DNA from: a virus
Virus record (IMG/VR): IMGVR_UViG_3300036670_000256
Coordinates: 1-64,000 of that record
Direction: 5' to 3' (one strand)
Length of the DNA: 64,000 nucleotides
In this document: positions 18,361 to 28,414 of the stretch, one piece after another
How the letters are laid out: the number at the start of each line of letters is the position of its first letter
How positions within the stretch are numbered: the first letter of the stretch is position 1
Translations under genes and position numbers: made by a program
The notes under the pieces: model-generated
The model's database searches: none
What the model was told of the DNA's origin: nothing
The model's input: only the letters and a program-made list of their open reading frames with translations

Positions 18361-21300
18361 TTATTGGTACGAATGTCGTACAAAGTTAATAAAAGAAAAC
18401 ACATCTACTTTTTTGTCATTTTTGCTTTCAATTTCAAATTCCATTGTAGCCCATTCTCCACGCAAATCATCCCAATCATTTCTGTTTTTATAAGGAACGT
18501 TGTGTTTGCCTTCTTGTATTTGATAACGATGGTGTAAATCGTCAATTACTCTAACTTGTCCTAAACTAGTTTTAATAGTTATTTTTTTAACAGGATAACT
18601 AATATTTATGTTTGCGGCCCAAGCTTTAAATATTTTTAGCATTTCTGGGTTTGGACTACATGTAACTAAAATTTTCATTATTTTTTGTTCTTCAAAGAAG
18701 TTCAAATAAATACCTTTATTTAATTCATGTAATTTATTGGCAAGTATTGGACTAACTAATTTTGGTGCATAAACTCCATCGTTCCATACAATATAAATAT
18801 CTTCGTTGTAATCAATAAATCCATTAAAAATCATTAGTTTTTCATTAAAAGAAATAGTGTAAGATTTTTCTTTTTCAGTTCTTAAACGAATATTTGTTTC
18901 TTTGTATTCATCGTCGTAATAACCTTCTGTATCTATAATTTTGTCGTTTTCAAAAAGTTCTCTCATTTTTAAATGAAGCTCTCTTTCAATAAAAAATGGT
19001 TGATTCATTTTTATCCATTCAATTCTTTTTTCATCAAAAAATGTAAATCCACTCATTTTACTTCCAGAAATCATTTCTATTACAGATCGTCTTATTGAAG
19101 TTCCGTAATCTGAAATAATCTGATGATTTGTAACTCCATCACCATTTCCTTGTTGCATTGATATTTCTCCTTGAGAAGTAGGTATCATTACGTTTTGATT
19201 AATTAATAATTTTGAACTTTGATGTTCTTGCATAACATATAAATCGTTTAGATGTTTTGCCAAATTATAACCAACTCCTTTATCGCGTTCTAATTCGTAA
19301 AAGTTATTTACTTTAAATTGTGACCATTTATCTACATAATCACCGTTTAATTTTGTTTCAGATACGGCAACAATATTACCCATGTTTGGATCGTCTCTAA
19401 ATTTAAAAGGTTGAGGTATGTAACTTCTAAGTGTGTTTTCTTGAAGATAAGCTTCGTTTAAAAATTCATTCCAAAGTTGTAACCAATCAAAAGGTTTTCC
19501 GTTTTTGTAAAAACTTTCATTGTGATTCCACTTTGACTCAACAGCAGTTTCTAAAACAACAGCATAACACCAGGCACCGTTTTTACGTTCTCCAACTTCT
19601 TGATTTTTTATACAATTTTCTGCATTATTTACAGAAAAACCACCTTCAACAGGATCGTTGTTATATTGGTTTTTGTTTCTAATGTACAAAGAAGAATAGG
19701 TATCTCCGTAAATTTTAAATACTTGAGTATTGTTTGTTTTTTTTAATACTGGTATTGTTTTACCTAATGGCACATATACGTTTTTAGAAAAGCTTAATTC
19801 AGTTCTCCCACCATAAACATTTTCTCTATTATTCATTACAATATTTATCAACCCATGAGTATCATAGGTTTTTAAATTAGCATTGTAAGGATCAACTATT
19901 TCAGGATTTACAGTTATAGGAATTTGACCTATAAACTCATTTGTGAAAATATTTTCGCTGCATTTTATTACAACTGTTTTAAACCCAGGAGAGTAATTTG
20001 TTGTATTAAATATTTCAGAACGCGCACCATTTTCTATACCACATTTAGAAGACCTTCTGCCAAAAGCAGAATAAAACCAAGCTTCTTTTTGCATAGTCAT
20101 AGCATTATTTGAAACTTCTTGACTTAAATTAAATTTAGATGCTGAAACTATTTCTCCGTAGTTTAATTCTTGAGCGTGATCAATTGGAATGCTATCATTT
20201 AGATATCCATTTCTTTCAAGAAAAACCGAAACGTTTATTGCGTAGCTTTTTCGATTATCTACTCCAGCATGTTCTGTTTTGTAAATTTTTCTACTAAAAG
20301 CAGGATATACTTCTCCGGTGCTTTGTCTTATTGAATTTCTAGAATGATCTGTATTTAATCTACCTACCCTACTAATTGAACCGTTGTTTAATTTTGTAGT
20401 AGAAACTTTATTATAGATTATATCTGGAGAATCAAAATAAATTAATTTTCTGCTTGTTGTAACTCGATTTTGCCACTCAACATTTTCAATACTATTTGGA
20501 TCTTCGTCAAACCTTTCTAAACCCTTTTTATCATAAGTTGGTCCACCATAATAAGGCAAACACCACTTGTTTGCAACTGGTTCTGGTATTTGAACATTTT
20601 CAGAATGTTTAAAACTATTTACTCTTTCCATTGGTGCTGAAATACCTTGACAAAGAATTGTTTTATTTTCTTCTTCTCGTTCTACATAGACTAATTGATA
20701 CATTGAAATTAGCTTTTGAACTTCACAATTTAAACGAACTTCTACTTTTAAAGTAGTTCGTTCTGCCATTAGTTTATCTCCAATTACTCTTGAGTTAGCG
20801 TATGTTTGATTAATGATTATTGCATTTCCAGCATCGTTAATATATTTTTTAGGTTCATTTAAAGCCGGAACCATAATATCACCTAATGGAATTACAAATA
20901 ATTGATATCCGTTTTTGTCAAATATTTGCAATCCTAAACGATAAATTTCTCCTTTTAAAAATCCTTTTTTTCCTGATGGAGCTTTAATATTTAATATTGG
21001 TTCTGCGGTAGGAAATTTAGCTGTAGCTTTTTGTAAAACTTCTTCTAATTCAGTTTCGTATGTCACTCTAATTCCGTTGCCTTGATTAAAACCTAAGCTT
21101 TCTGCGCCGTAAACTAAAGGACCATTAACGATTAAATTTACAAACTGAATATCTTCTTCGACAGCTTCTGTTACTTGTTCTGTAGAATACTCAAATTTAT
21201 AAAAATCCATATCTGTATTTACAGTTGAATCAATTGGCGAAAACAATAACTTGTTTTGAATTAACTCAATTTTTAAATTAGGAAAGTAGGATTGAAATAA

Positions 21301-22905
21301 AGGCGTTAGTTGAATGTTATTTAGCCAATTGTATACTTGTGTCAAATATTCATTATAAACCAAATTTGACGTTCCTATGGAGCTATTTATTATGTTTTCT
21401 CCAGTCTGAGTGTTTTTTATTTTAATTGTAAAATTTTCAAAAACTTGAATTGAAGTATATAGCTTTCTTTTTAAGAAAAACATTTTTGCATTATTGGTAA
21501 TGTCTATGTATCGATATTTCCAAGGTTTAGAATTTATTAAACAATTATGTGTTTCGCCATTTACATCCCATCCATGCAAAGTAAAAGATTTATTTAAAGT
21601 ACTTATTTCAGAAGGAATAGGTTTGTTTCTTAATCCTACAGCTACTAGCTTATTGTAAACAGAAGATATATCTGAACAATATTGCCAAGTATTTTGTCTT
21701 TCTAAAATTTTACTTAAACTTAAATCAGAATCAAATTCACTTTCATTTCCAAAGTGTTTAAAATCTACAATTAAATTTGCTTTTTTTGTACCTAAACTTC
21801 TAATTGCAGTTGGAGAACCTAAAGCTTCATACTCAATTGCAATACATTGAATTTCGCTAAAGTTTTTAAAGTTAACAACATTACATCTTATGCTAACTGA
21901 TCTATCTGTAATTTCTGATATGTCACCTCCTGAATAATTTAAACCATCAGTGTTTTCTAATATTTTTACGGTTTCTGAAAACGGACTAAATTCAGTTACT
22001 TGTCCATTGTCGGTAAATAATCTGTAAGCATAAAAAGTACTTCCGGCTTTTATTTGTCCATCATTATTTATTGATATAATTAATGGTTGAAGTAATACAG
22101 AAGACTGAAAATTACTTAGTTCTTCTGCGTTTCTGTTTAATAAATTTGTGTCTTTTAAATTAATTACTTTGAAAGAATTTAAATAATCTGTAAAATATAT
22201 TTTTTTAAAAAAATTATTTTCAAAAATTCCATGTGCGCAAATTTTTCCATTTAGCGGCCAATTAAGTAAACCACTCCAAATTAATCTATCAGTAATGTTT
22301 CCTTGATTGTCTTTTTTTAAAGAGTAAATTAAATCAATGTATACAGCGTTATTTTCAAACGATTGGTCTCCTTCTAACTGACAAACTTGAAAATTAGCAT
22401 TACTTAAAACTTCTTCGTAATATTCTGATAAATCTATTTCATCAGCCGGGTTTTCATCACACGAAAAAGGAATTTCAAATTCTAAAGGATTTTGTACTTG
22501 GCTATATATTGGCAACTCAAAAGTTGTAAATACTACATTAGGTTCTAAATCAATTGTTATACTATTTGTTGTTTCAGAAACTGAAAAAGAATTAGCTACT
22601 AAATTATTTACAGTTTGATAAGTTACTGTTGTGTTTCCTATACTTCCAATTGGTAAATTTCCTTTTACAAAAATTATAAGCTCGTCTTCAAAAGCCCAAT
22701 ATCCTAAGTATTTTACAATAGAATTATTTACGTAAACTTCTTTAGTTCCTTTTATGGATGAAAAAGAAATTGCTCCGTTGTGAGAGTAAAGTCTACCATT
22801 TTTAGAGTCTTGATAACTGTCTTTTGATTCTGCATGTTGGTCAAAATCTCCTTTTAAACCTTCGACAAAATGATGTAAATATTCGTAATTTTTATTATTT
22901 TCCAT
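18361..22905 (-). CDS. Tail nozzle / muzzle-like protein (crAss 'stabilization protein' family)
   Basis: This 1514-residue, beta-rich protein starts with HHFVEGLKGDFDQHAESKDSY and continues with NGRLYSHNG, the N-terminal signature of the tail nozzle or stabilization proteins of crAss-like and related podoviruses. These proteins form the tube that closes the tail end. I choose ATG 22905 because a promoter box TATCTTTG lies at 22931-22924, inside the longer TTG-initiated frame. It is the first gene of the operon that runs to the RNA polymerase, and follows the terminator of the lysis operon. Confidence 0.85.
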   Translation of the reverse strand: MENNKNYEYLHHFVEGLKGDFDQHAESKDSYQDSKNGRLYSHNGAISFSSIKGTKEVYVNNSIVKYLGYWAFEDELIIFVKGNLPIGSIGNTTVTYQTVNNLVANSFSVSETTNSITIDLEPNVVFTTFELPIYSQVQNPLEFEIPFSCDENPADEIDLSEYYEEVLSNANFQVCQLEGDQSFENNAVYIDLIYSLKKDNQGNITDRLIWSGLLNWPLNGKICAHGIFENNFFKKIYFTDYLNSFKVINLKDTNLLNRNAEELSNFQSSVLLQPLIISINNDGQIKAGSTFYAYRLFTDNGQVTEFSPFSETVKILENTDGLNYSGGDISEITDRSVSIRCNVVNFKNFSEIQCIAIEYEALGSPTAIRSLGTKKANLIVDFKHFGNESEFDSDLSLSKILERQNTWQYCSDISSVYNKLVAVGLRNKPIPSEISTLNKSFTLHGWDVNGETHNCLINSKPWKYRYIDITNNAKMFFLKRKLYTSIQVFENFTIKIKNTQTGENIINSSIGTSNLVYNEYLTQVYNWLNNIQLTPLFQSYFPNLKIELIQNKLLFSPIDSTVNTDMDFYKFEYSTEQVTEAVEEDIQFVNLIVNGPLVYGAESLGFNQGNGIRVTYETELEEVLQKATAKFPTAEPILNIKAPSGKKGFLKGEIYRLGLQIFDKNGYQLFVIPLGDIMVPALNEPKKYINDAGNAIIINQTYANSRVIGDKLMAERTTLKVEVRLNCEVQKLISMYQLVYVEREEENKTILCQGISAPMERVNSFKHSENVQIPEPVANKWCLPYYGGPTYDKKGLERFDEDPNSIENVEWQNRVTTSRKLIYFDSPDIIYNKVSTTKLNNGSISRVGRLNTDHSRNSIRQSTGEVYPAFSRKIYKTEHAGVDNRKSYAINVSVFLERNGYLNDSIPIDHAQELNYGEIVSASKFNLSQEVSNNAMTMQKEAWFYSAFGRRSSKCGIENGARSEIFNTTNYSPGFKTVVIKCSENIFTNEFIGQIPITVNPEIVDPYNANLKTYDTHGLINIVMNNRENVYGGRTELSFSKNVYVPLGKTIPVLKKTNNTQVFKIYGDTYSSLYIRNKNQYNNDPVEGGFSVNNAENCIKNQEVGERKNGAWCYAVVLETAVESKWNHNESFYKNGKPFDWLQLWNEFLNEAYLQENTLRSYIPQPFKFRDDPNMGNIVAVSETKLNGDYVDKWSQFKVNNFYELERDKGVGYNLAKHLNDLYVMQEHQSSKLLINQNVMIPTSQGEISMQQGNGDGVTNHQIISDYGTSIRRSVIEMISGSKMSGFTFFDEKRIEWIKMNQPFFIERELHLKMRELFENDKIIDTEGYYDDEYKETNIRLRTEKEKSYTISFNEKLMIFNGFIDYNEDIYIVWNDGVYAPKLVSPILANKLHELNKGIYLNFFEEQKIMKILVTCSPNPEMLKIFKAWAANINISYPVKKITIKTSLGQVRVIDDLHHRYQIQEGKHNVPYKNRNDWDDLRGEWATMEFEIESKNDKKVDVFSFINFVRHSYQ

Positions 22906-22923
22906 AGTGTAAAACTTATTTCT

Positions 22924-22931
22924 CAAAGATA
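22924..22931 (-). promoter_or_regulatory. Promoter box of the tail nozzle-RNA polymerase operon
   Basis: On the minus strand TATCTTTG matches TAnnTTTG, 18 bases before the ATG at 22905 and about 28 bases after the terminator hairpin of the previous operon. No clear -33 TTTG is present; the upstream DNA is a T-run. Confidence 0.6.
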
Positions 22932-22956
22932 ATTATTAATAAAAAAAAAGACTAAA

Positions 22957-22990
22957 CTAAAAAAGCGCACTATTTGTACGCTTTTTTTTT
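22957..22990 (-). terminator. Terminator after the lysis genes
   Basis: Arms AAAAAAGCG (22959-22967) and CGCTTTTTT (22979-22987) pair around an 11-base loop. On the minus strand the hairpin begins right after the TAA of the spanin-like gene and ends in a T-run. Because both flanks are A/T runs it may act in both directions. Confidence 0.85.
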
Positions 22991-23654
22991 ATTTTGTTAT
23001 GTAATATATTGTTATTCCTCCAGCTATAAAGTAAGCTAACTTGGATTGGTACCAGGGAACTTTTAACTGTACTTCATAAGAAAGTACTTCGTCGGTATTA
23101 ATATATGGATTTGTAAAAGTAATATCTGAATGATACGTATTTTTACCTAGGATCCATTTTCGTTTAAACCCATCTACTCTTTTGATTTCTGTCCAAGTAT
23201 TAAAAGGTTCTATTGTCAAACTATCTTGAGTAACAACGTATCCGAATTCATACCATTTAGAAAAATAAGCTCCGTTTCTTTTAAATTCTAAAACGCCTTC
23301 TGGAGTAATATCTTCTTTAGTAATTGGTTTATCAAAAGCAACTGTAGTTTTGGGTATTGTAGTAGTTGTTTTGATTTTTTGAATAGCAGTTACTTTTGAA
23401 AATTTACTGGCCATTTCTTTAATTTCAGCATCTTTTTTTATGATCTGTTCTTTAAGAACTGACTTTTCTATTTTTGCAATTTGACTACTTGTTACTAATT
23501 GATTGTTTTTTAGCTTATAAGTAGTTATCTGTGATGTTAAAGCGTTTTGAGTTGCTTTGTTTTCTCTGTTGGATTTACATTTATGTAAACTTAATAAAAG
23601 GATTATTATAAGTAATCCAATAATAGCTCTCCAAAATATTTTTTTACTTATCAT
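22989..23654 (-). CDS. Spanin-like lysis protein with N- and C-terminal membrane segments
   Basis: I start at ATG 23654 (MISKKIFWRAIIG...), one base after the endolysin stop; the longer non-ATG frame would overlap the endolysin. The 221-residue product has an N-terminal membrane anchor (about residues 8-23), a periplasmic coiled-coil region rich in Lys/Glu/Gln (about 25-85), a beta-type domain (about 100-195), and a second hydrophobic stretch at the very C-terminus (YFIAGGITIYYITK). Anchor plus coiled coil directly after an endolysin is the layout of an i-spanin (Rz-like) protein. The C-terminal membrane segment is not typical of lambda Rz. Confidence 0.7.
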   Translation of the reverse strand: MISKKIFWRAIIGLLIIILLLSLHKCKSNRENKATQNALTSQITTYKLKNNQLVTSSQIAKIEKSVLKEQIIKKDAEIKEMASKFSKVTAIQKIKTTTTIPKTTVAFDKPITKEDITPEGVLEFKRNGAYFSKWYEFGYVVTQDSLTIEPFNTWTEIKRVDGFKRKWILGKNTYHSDITFTNPYINTDEVLSYEVQLKVPWYQSKLAYFIAGGITIYYITK

Positions 23655-23655
23655 T

Positions 23656-24030
23656 TTACCAACGTGCTTTAGTTCCTCTGATATCATAATGAACAAATCC
23701 TTTATAGATACCAATTCCTCCTTGTTTCATTTTTCCTTCTGCAATTAAATTTTCAATTTCTTTTGCTAAATCTGAAGGTGTATAATTCCTTGCATTAATG
23801 TCTGCAGCTGAAGCTGTAAGATGTTGACTTAATTTTGCACCACCTACTTTTTTATTGTGAGAAATTGTTCTGTAACCACTTCCTGTAATCATTACTGATT
23901 CTTTAATGTGATCTCTAAGTATTTGCAAATTTTTTGCTACTTCTTTTACGTTTTTAATGTAAATTTCTGGAACAATAGTTCCATCATTACAATCAAATTC
24001 TTGTCTAGTAAAATTTTTAGTAAGTTTCAT
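23656..24030 (-). CDS. Endolysin, M15 family zinc carboxypeptidase (VanY/D-Ala-D-Ala type)
   Basis: The 124-residue protein has the complete Peptidase M15 signature: SGYRT (51-55), the zinc ligands in SQHLTASAAD (H70, D77), and the C-terminal VHYD (H114, D116). These enzymes cut peptide crosslinks in peptidoglycan. Its length fits the compact single-domain phage endolysins, and no signal peptide is seen, so it would need a holin to reach the wall. It overlaps the preceding membrane-protein gene by four bases and is followed one base later by the spanin-like gene, forming a lysis cassette. Confidence 0.9.
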   Translation of the reverse strand: MKLTKNFTRQEFDCNDGTIVPEIYIKNVKEVAKNLQILRDHIKESVMITGSGYRTISHNKKVGGAKLSQHLTASAADINARNYTPSDLAKEIENLIAEGKMKQGGIGIYKGFVHYDIRGTKARW

Positions 24031-24431
24031 TTTTGAATTTTTGTTAGTTTATATTCGGTAAATAAATAAATAATTTCAAAAAACATAAAAAGTCTTATTA
24101 CGTTTCCAAGATCCCATAAAGATTTTGATATTGGACTGTAGTTAATTTTTTTAGCATTTATAAAAAAATCAAAAACTTCATTAGATGATGCTAAAGCATA
24201 AATTGCAGAAACAATAATTACCGATTTTAATGGTAAATACTTGTAAGTGTAAATAGAAAGCATCAGAGAAACAACAAAACAAACAGCGCTAATAGCGCTC
24301 ATTATAGCAGAATTAGTATGCCTACTAATAAACCAATAGGTTGTTATTAATAAAATTATAGAAATTACAGAAAGTGCTTTTTTCATTTTCATTTTATTTT
24401 CTAGGCTAATTTTAATTGTTTTCATTTTCAT
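24027..24431 (-). CDS. Four-helix membrane protein, holin candidate
   Basis: The product has a basic N-terminus and about four hydrophobic segments (around residues 18-36, 42-60, 68-84 and 110-126). Several ATGs are possible: 24431 and 24425 overlap the upstream gene, while 24392 follows the upstream stop by 20 bases with an A-rich leader. It overlaps the endolysin start by four bases, so a holin or holin-regulator role is likely by position. I cannot name a family. Confidence 0.7.
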   Translation of the reverse strand: MKMKTIKISLENKMKMKKALSVISIILLITTYWFISRHTNSAIMSAISAVCFVVSLMLSIYTYKYLPLKSVIIVSAIYALASSNEVFDFFINAKKINYSPISKSLWDLGNVIRLFMFFEIIYLFTEYKLTKIQK

Positions 24432-24822
24432 CTTTATTTTTATTTGTTGTTATATGATTATTAACTTTAGTTTTTATCACTTCCCACAAAAATACTGGTG
24501 CATTTTTGTATATAAGAACTAAAAGTATTTCGCTTATCATTGCAGAAAGTATAACAAAAACAGACCTCCAGGTTATGTAATTAAAATTAGTCATACTTTC
24601 GAATGTCAAATAACCTGCAGTAAAGGAAAAAAAGAATATGAAAAAACTTCTTTTAATATCAATTTCTTGTTTTAAAACAACTTTTCTAATTCCTATTTGT
24701 GTCATTGTTCCTATTAAAATCCAAACAAAAAAAGCAATAATTTTTACTACATTTTCTTTTGTAGTTAATTCGTCTAACGCTATTACTCCCGTTAAGACTA
24801 AAAGTATATATATTTTATTCAT
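24412..24822 (-). CDS. Four-helix membrane protein, probable holin
   Basis: ATG 24822 is preferred over an in-frame TTG one codon earlier. The 136 residues contain about four membrane segments (near 4-18, 28-45, 57-75 and 85-104) and end in a hydrophilic charged tail (TTNKNKDENENN), a common holin feature. It is the first gene of the lysis cassette, before a second membrane protein, an M15 endolysin and a spanin-like protein. Which of the two membrane proteins makes the lethal hole cannot be decided from sequence. Confidence 0.75.
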   Translation of the reverse strand: MNKIYILLVLTGVIALDELTTKENVVKIIAFFVWILIGTMTQIGIRKVVLKQEIDIKRSFFIFFFSFTAGYLTFESMTNFNYITWRSVFVILSAMISEILLVLIYKNAPVFLWEVIKTKVNNHITTNKNKDENENN

Positions 24823-24944
24823 CAATGTTTATATTATTTTATGTGGCTTTTACATTATTGCAAATTATATTCTAATTTTTTTTTTCAAATTTATCAAAAC
24901 AATATTGTTCAAAAAAATAATTTTTGACATTTCTATTTTAGCGG

Positions 24945-26804
24945 TTATGGTAATTTGATGTATTTTATGTCTACAATATCATAATATTGTAAATCAAATT
25001 CAATATACATGTTTTCAGTTAATACTAGCGAACTGAATTGTGGCACATTTTGTAAGGCATTGTCGTGATAAAAAACCATTGTTCCGTTAATATATCGAAA
25101 TTCATGTAAAACAGAAGTACTTATGTAGTTGACTAAAAAAGCCATAGTTACAGGTAATGCTCCGTTTACATAATACCTTCCTCCTGTTCCAGTACCATCT
25201 CTGAATATAGTAGTAAAAACTTTAGCTGCACTATCACTAAAATTTCTTAAAGTAAAAGTATCAATTCCAGGATAAGTAGTAGTTTTTACGCCTAATGGAC
25301 TTGTTTTTAATCTAAATCTTATACTAAAATTAGATGTGTAATCCACAGGAATATTATACTTGGCACCAATTCTTAAACCAAATGTTGTTAGTTTTATTTC
25401 ACCATTATCAGATAAATTAGGCGTACCTCTTATAACAGTCCAATCAAGTTGTGTTGGAATATAAACAACACCTAAATTAATAGGTAAAATCCCACTAAAA
25501 ACAACTGTTGTACCGTTACTTATAGTAATATCTACGTTTTCTTCTAATGGGCTTGTGGTAACAGATAAAATTAATTTACCTTGATTAACGAACTCAACCG
25601 AATTAATTACTTGATTTTTTATTGTTACCACTGTAGCTGGTGTAAAAAAAGAACCATTAATAGTTAATTGCGCTGTGTTACTTGGTAGCAAAGATGTTGG
25701 TACTAAATTTTGTAAACTTGGTTTTGGATAAACACTTAATGAATTTGAAATTTTCATAAAGTATAATCCATTTTTTATGAATTTAATTCTTATTTCGTTA
25801 ACGTCTGAACCTTTGTAAGTTCCTACAATATTTAAAAGCCATGCCGCTGGAAAAGTTGGTATAAAATTACCTGTTATATACAAAACAATTTCTTGTGTGT
25901 TTTTTCCGGTTGCTGGTAAGTTTCTTTCTGTAAATGTTGTATTGCTAGTCAATACTAAATTATACGTGTCTTGTAACCAATCAATCTGGTAATTTCCCGA
26001 TACAGTCGTGTCTACAAAATTTTCTAGCGCTGTATCTGGCAAACCAATATTACCTATCCACAAGCATTTTTCATTATTTGCTGAAAGATTTGGTATAATT
26101 GTATTTGCTAAAGAAGAATCAATTTGTCCATTAACCTTTATTTGACAAGAGTTTAATTGAAACAATTCTTTCTGTAAAAATACACTTGAATCAAAATTAG
26201 TTAAAATTGCACCCGTTGGTAATGATAAATTTGCATTAACAAAAAATCTATTTAAGAATGTTGTAGTAAGTCCTTTTTTAAATAAAGTTCCGGTACTTGC
26301 AAATCCAAATAGATTTGATGAAATAATTTTAAACCCATTCCAAGCGCCTTCAAAGATTAAACCATCTTGTACTCCGTAAAAACCAATATCATCTGCTGTG
26401 CCTTGTCTATATCCATCAATTTTACCTAAAGAAACATTACTTTGAAAGTTTACGCTTTTAAAACTTACTTCAAAATTATTAGTTTCATCTTTTAAGTTAA
26501 AAGTTTTAGATCCAATTCCTGTGTTAGAAATCTCAAGTCCAATTAGAGTTAAATTTCCAGAACCTCCAACTGGCGATTTAAATATAGTTGCATTGGCTTC
26601 TGTTGTTTTTATTTTTGTAATATTAAATCCTGCACCTACAAGAGTAAGTCCTCCAGCTGGAACAATAATGTCTTTAATTTCTTCAGTAGTATCGATATAA
26701 TATCTTCTATTGGAAACTAAAACTTTATTTTGAATATCGCTAGCTGATTTTACGATAATATCTATAGTTTTAGAACTTGAACTTATTGAATTTTGTAGTG
26801 GCAT
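24945..26804 (-). CDS. Tail fibre / receptor-binding protein with beta-helix, IPT-like and lectin-like parts
   Basis: Residues about 1-250 read as a right-handed beta-helix of the pectate-lyase-like type (repeated strand turns such as GGLTLVGAGFNITKIKT and LTLIGLEISNTG). About 345-430 resembles an IPT/TIG immunoglobulin-like domain (the LVPTSLLPSNTAQLTINGS segment). About 440-619 looks like a concanavalin-type beta-sandwich (FSIRFRLKTSP, IEFDLQYYDI). This order, with a C-terminal carbohydrate-binding-like domain, fits a fibre that recognises a surface glycan. It is the last of four fibre-region genes before the lysis cassette. Confidence 0.75.
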   Translation of the reverse strand: MPLQNSISSSSKTIDIIVKSASDIQNKVLVSNRRYYIDTTEEIKDIIVPAGGLTLVGAGFNITKIKTTEANATIFKSPVGGSGNLTLIGLEISNTGIGSKTFNLKDETNNFEVSFKSVNFQSNVSLGKIDGYRQGTADDIGFYGVQDGLIFEGAWNGFKIISSNLFGFASTGTLFKKGLTTTFLNRFFVNANLSLPTGAILTNFDSSVFLQKELFQLNSCQIKVNGQIDSSLANTIIPNLSANNEKCLWIGNIGLPDTALENFVDTTVSGNYQIDWLQDTYNLVLTSNTTFTERNLPATGKNTQEIVLYITGNFIPTFPAAWLLNIVGTYKGSDVNEIRIKFIKNGLYFMKISNSLSVYPKPSLQNLVPTSLLPSNTAQLTINGSFFTPATVVTIKNQVINSVEFVNQGKLILSVTTSPLEENVDITISNGTTVVFSGILPINLGVVYIPTQLDWTVIRGTPNLSDNGEIKLTTFGLRIGAKYNIPVDYTSNFSIRFRLKTSPLGVKTTTYPGIDTFTLRNFSDSAAKVFTTIFRDGTGTGGRYYVNGALPVTMAFLVNYISTSVLHEFRYINGTMVFYHDNALQNVPQFSSLVLTENMYIEFDLQYYDIVDIKYIKLP

Positions 26805-26811
26805 ATTTTCT

Positions 26812-27435
26812 TTATCTTATAGTTGTTACTAAAAAAGTACCTGTTGTGCTTATTAATCTTATTGTATTTAAGATTGCTTCTGTTACTTCTACATTAAAAT
26901 TTTGGCCTTCTGCTAAAACTATTAATGTACCTCCAAAATTAAAAGTAAACGTTCCGGTTACTGACAATATAGAAATAGCATGTATTGTACCAGGATCAAA
27001 TGTTAAAGGAAAACCAGTTGTTGTATTGTAATTAGAAACAAAATTATAAGTTCTTCTTAACGCTAATAAAGCTTCGTTTTGGTCGGAAGTTAAACCTCCA
27101 ACTGCTGCATTAGGAATTGTTTGAAAATTATTTACTCCATTTGATAAATACAAATGTACTTCTCCTGAATTTACATAAATTCTTCTTATGCTTGATGGAT
27201 TGTTTTGTATTCTAGTTTTTTGAGAAAAATTAGATATTAATGTAACATTAACTTCTAAAAATTCTGAATTACCATCATCATCATATATTGTAATAGAAGT
27301 ATTTGATTTGTTTGGAACTACTGCCATAACAAGATGAACAAAATCATTTGAAATTTCTTCGTCTTGTTTTAATACAACAAAGCCTTTGTGTAAAGCTTGT
27401 GCTTCTTTAAGTTCTTCTTGTGTTGTGATATTCAT
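26812..27435 (-). CDS. Fibre-associated virion protein, unknown, 207 aa
   Basis: The protein is beta-rich with hydroxylated and Asn-rich strands. A short segment near residue 110 (GLTSDQNEALLALR) resembles the trimerising helical linkers found in tail fibres. The C-terminal half (about 145-207) consists of short repeating strands. It lies eight bases upstream of the beta-helix fibre and ten bases downstream of another beta-rich gene, so a fibre or base component is likely. No family is recognised. Confidence 0.7.
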   Translation of the reverse strand: MNITTQEELKEAQALHKGFVVLKQDEEISNDFVHLVMAVVPNKSNTSITIYDDDGNSEFLEVNVTLISNFSQKTRIQNNPSSIRRIYVNSGEVHLYLSNGVNNFQTIPNAAVGGLTSDQNEALLALRRTYNFVSNYNTTTGFPLTFDPGTIHAISILSVTGTFTFNFGGTLIVLAEGQNFNVEVTEAILNTIRLISTTGTFLVTTIR

Positions 27436-27445
27436 TTTAATTTAA

Positions 27446-28402
27446 TTAAAAGTTAATGTTAATTACATATTCATTAGTTAAAGAAACCAATAAAGAATCT
27501 CCGTTTATTTCTTGAATTGTTATTGTTGCTGTTCCGTTTATAGGCAAATCAATGTTTTTAAAACTAGCTGTAAATTCTAGCTCTGCAATGCCTTTATTAG
27601 ACAAAGGTATGTTGATTATCGTATCTCCATTTTGTTGTGTTTCTACAACTCCACCGTTATAAGATAATCTGACAATATTATTTGTATTAGTAGGAAAAGC
27701 ACTGGCATTTAAATTTACATTCATTTTTACTTTTGCTATTCCATTTACATGTCCTTCTTTTAATAAAATAGAACTTGATATACCATGAAAGCCATGTAAA
27801 GAAATGTCTGCACTAGATAATTCTCCAGTAAACAAATGTTCTAAATAAGCTAAAGAATCTTTGTTTACAGTAACAAAATAAATTGTTGTTGAATAAGTTA
27901 ATATGTTACCAACTTGGAAATATAATTTTTGATAAGGATAACCTCCTCCGGCCAAAGCTTTAAAAATTAAACTTGGCAAATCATATTGCATTATAACCTG
28001 GTTTGGAAAAACAACAGTTCCAAAAAAATTAAATTCTCCTACATTGTTGGTGTAAGAAATTATTTTTATTCTATCAACAGCTGCGTTGTAATTTATTAGT
28101 TCTTCAAAGTTTTTTAATTCATCTGTAGACATCAAAACAATTTCATTTGAACTTTCTGGATTTATTGTTTTGTCTGGAGGAAAATTTACAGTAATTAAAC
28201 CGCTATTACTATTTATAGGACCGTTTGTTACATCGTATTTTATCTGATCGTAAGGTTCACCTAAATGATTTGGATTTAATTTTTCAGTAGTTAAAACATC
28301 TGATTCGTCATACCAAATTCCAATAACGGCAAGAGCGCCATTTACTTTTGTAATCGCTCTTTGTCCAAGTTCTAAAATTCTAAAGTTTGTAAATACAGGC
28401 AT
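27446..28402 (-). CDS. Fibre-region structural protein, unknown, 318 aa
   Basis: The whole chain is beta-rich, with Ile/Val/Thr strands and little helix. The C-terminal third (FTASFKNIDLPINGTATITI) has the look of an immunoglobulin-like fold. It has no signal peptide. It lies between a collagen-motif fibre gene and a smaller fibre-associated gene, with 10-12-base gaps. A role in the adsorption apparatus is inferred from context. Confidence 0.7.
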   Translation of the reverse strand: MPVFTNFRILELGQRAITKVNGALAVIGIWYDESDVLTTEKLNPNHLGEPYDQIKYDVTNGPINSNSGLITVNFPPDKTINPESSNEIVLMSTDELKNFEELINYNAAVDRIKIISYTNNVGEFNFFGTVVFPNQVIMQYDLPSLIFKALAGGGYPYQKLYFQVGNILTYSTTIYFVTVNKDSLAYLEHLFTGELSSADISLHGFHGISSSILLKEGHVNGIAKVKMNVNLNASAFPTNTNNIVRLSYNGGVVETQQNGDTIINIPLSNKGIAELEFTASFKNIDLPINGTATITIQEINGDSLLVSLTNEYVININF

Positions 28403-28414
28403 TTTTTATTTGAT

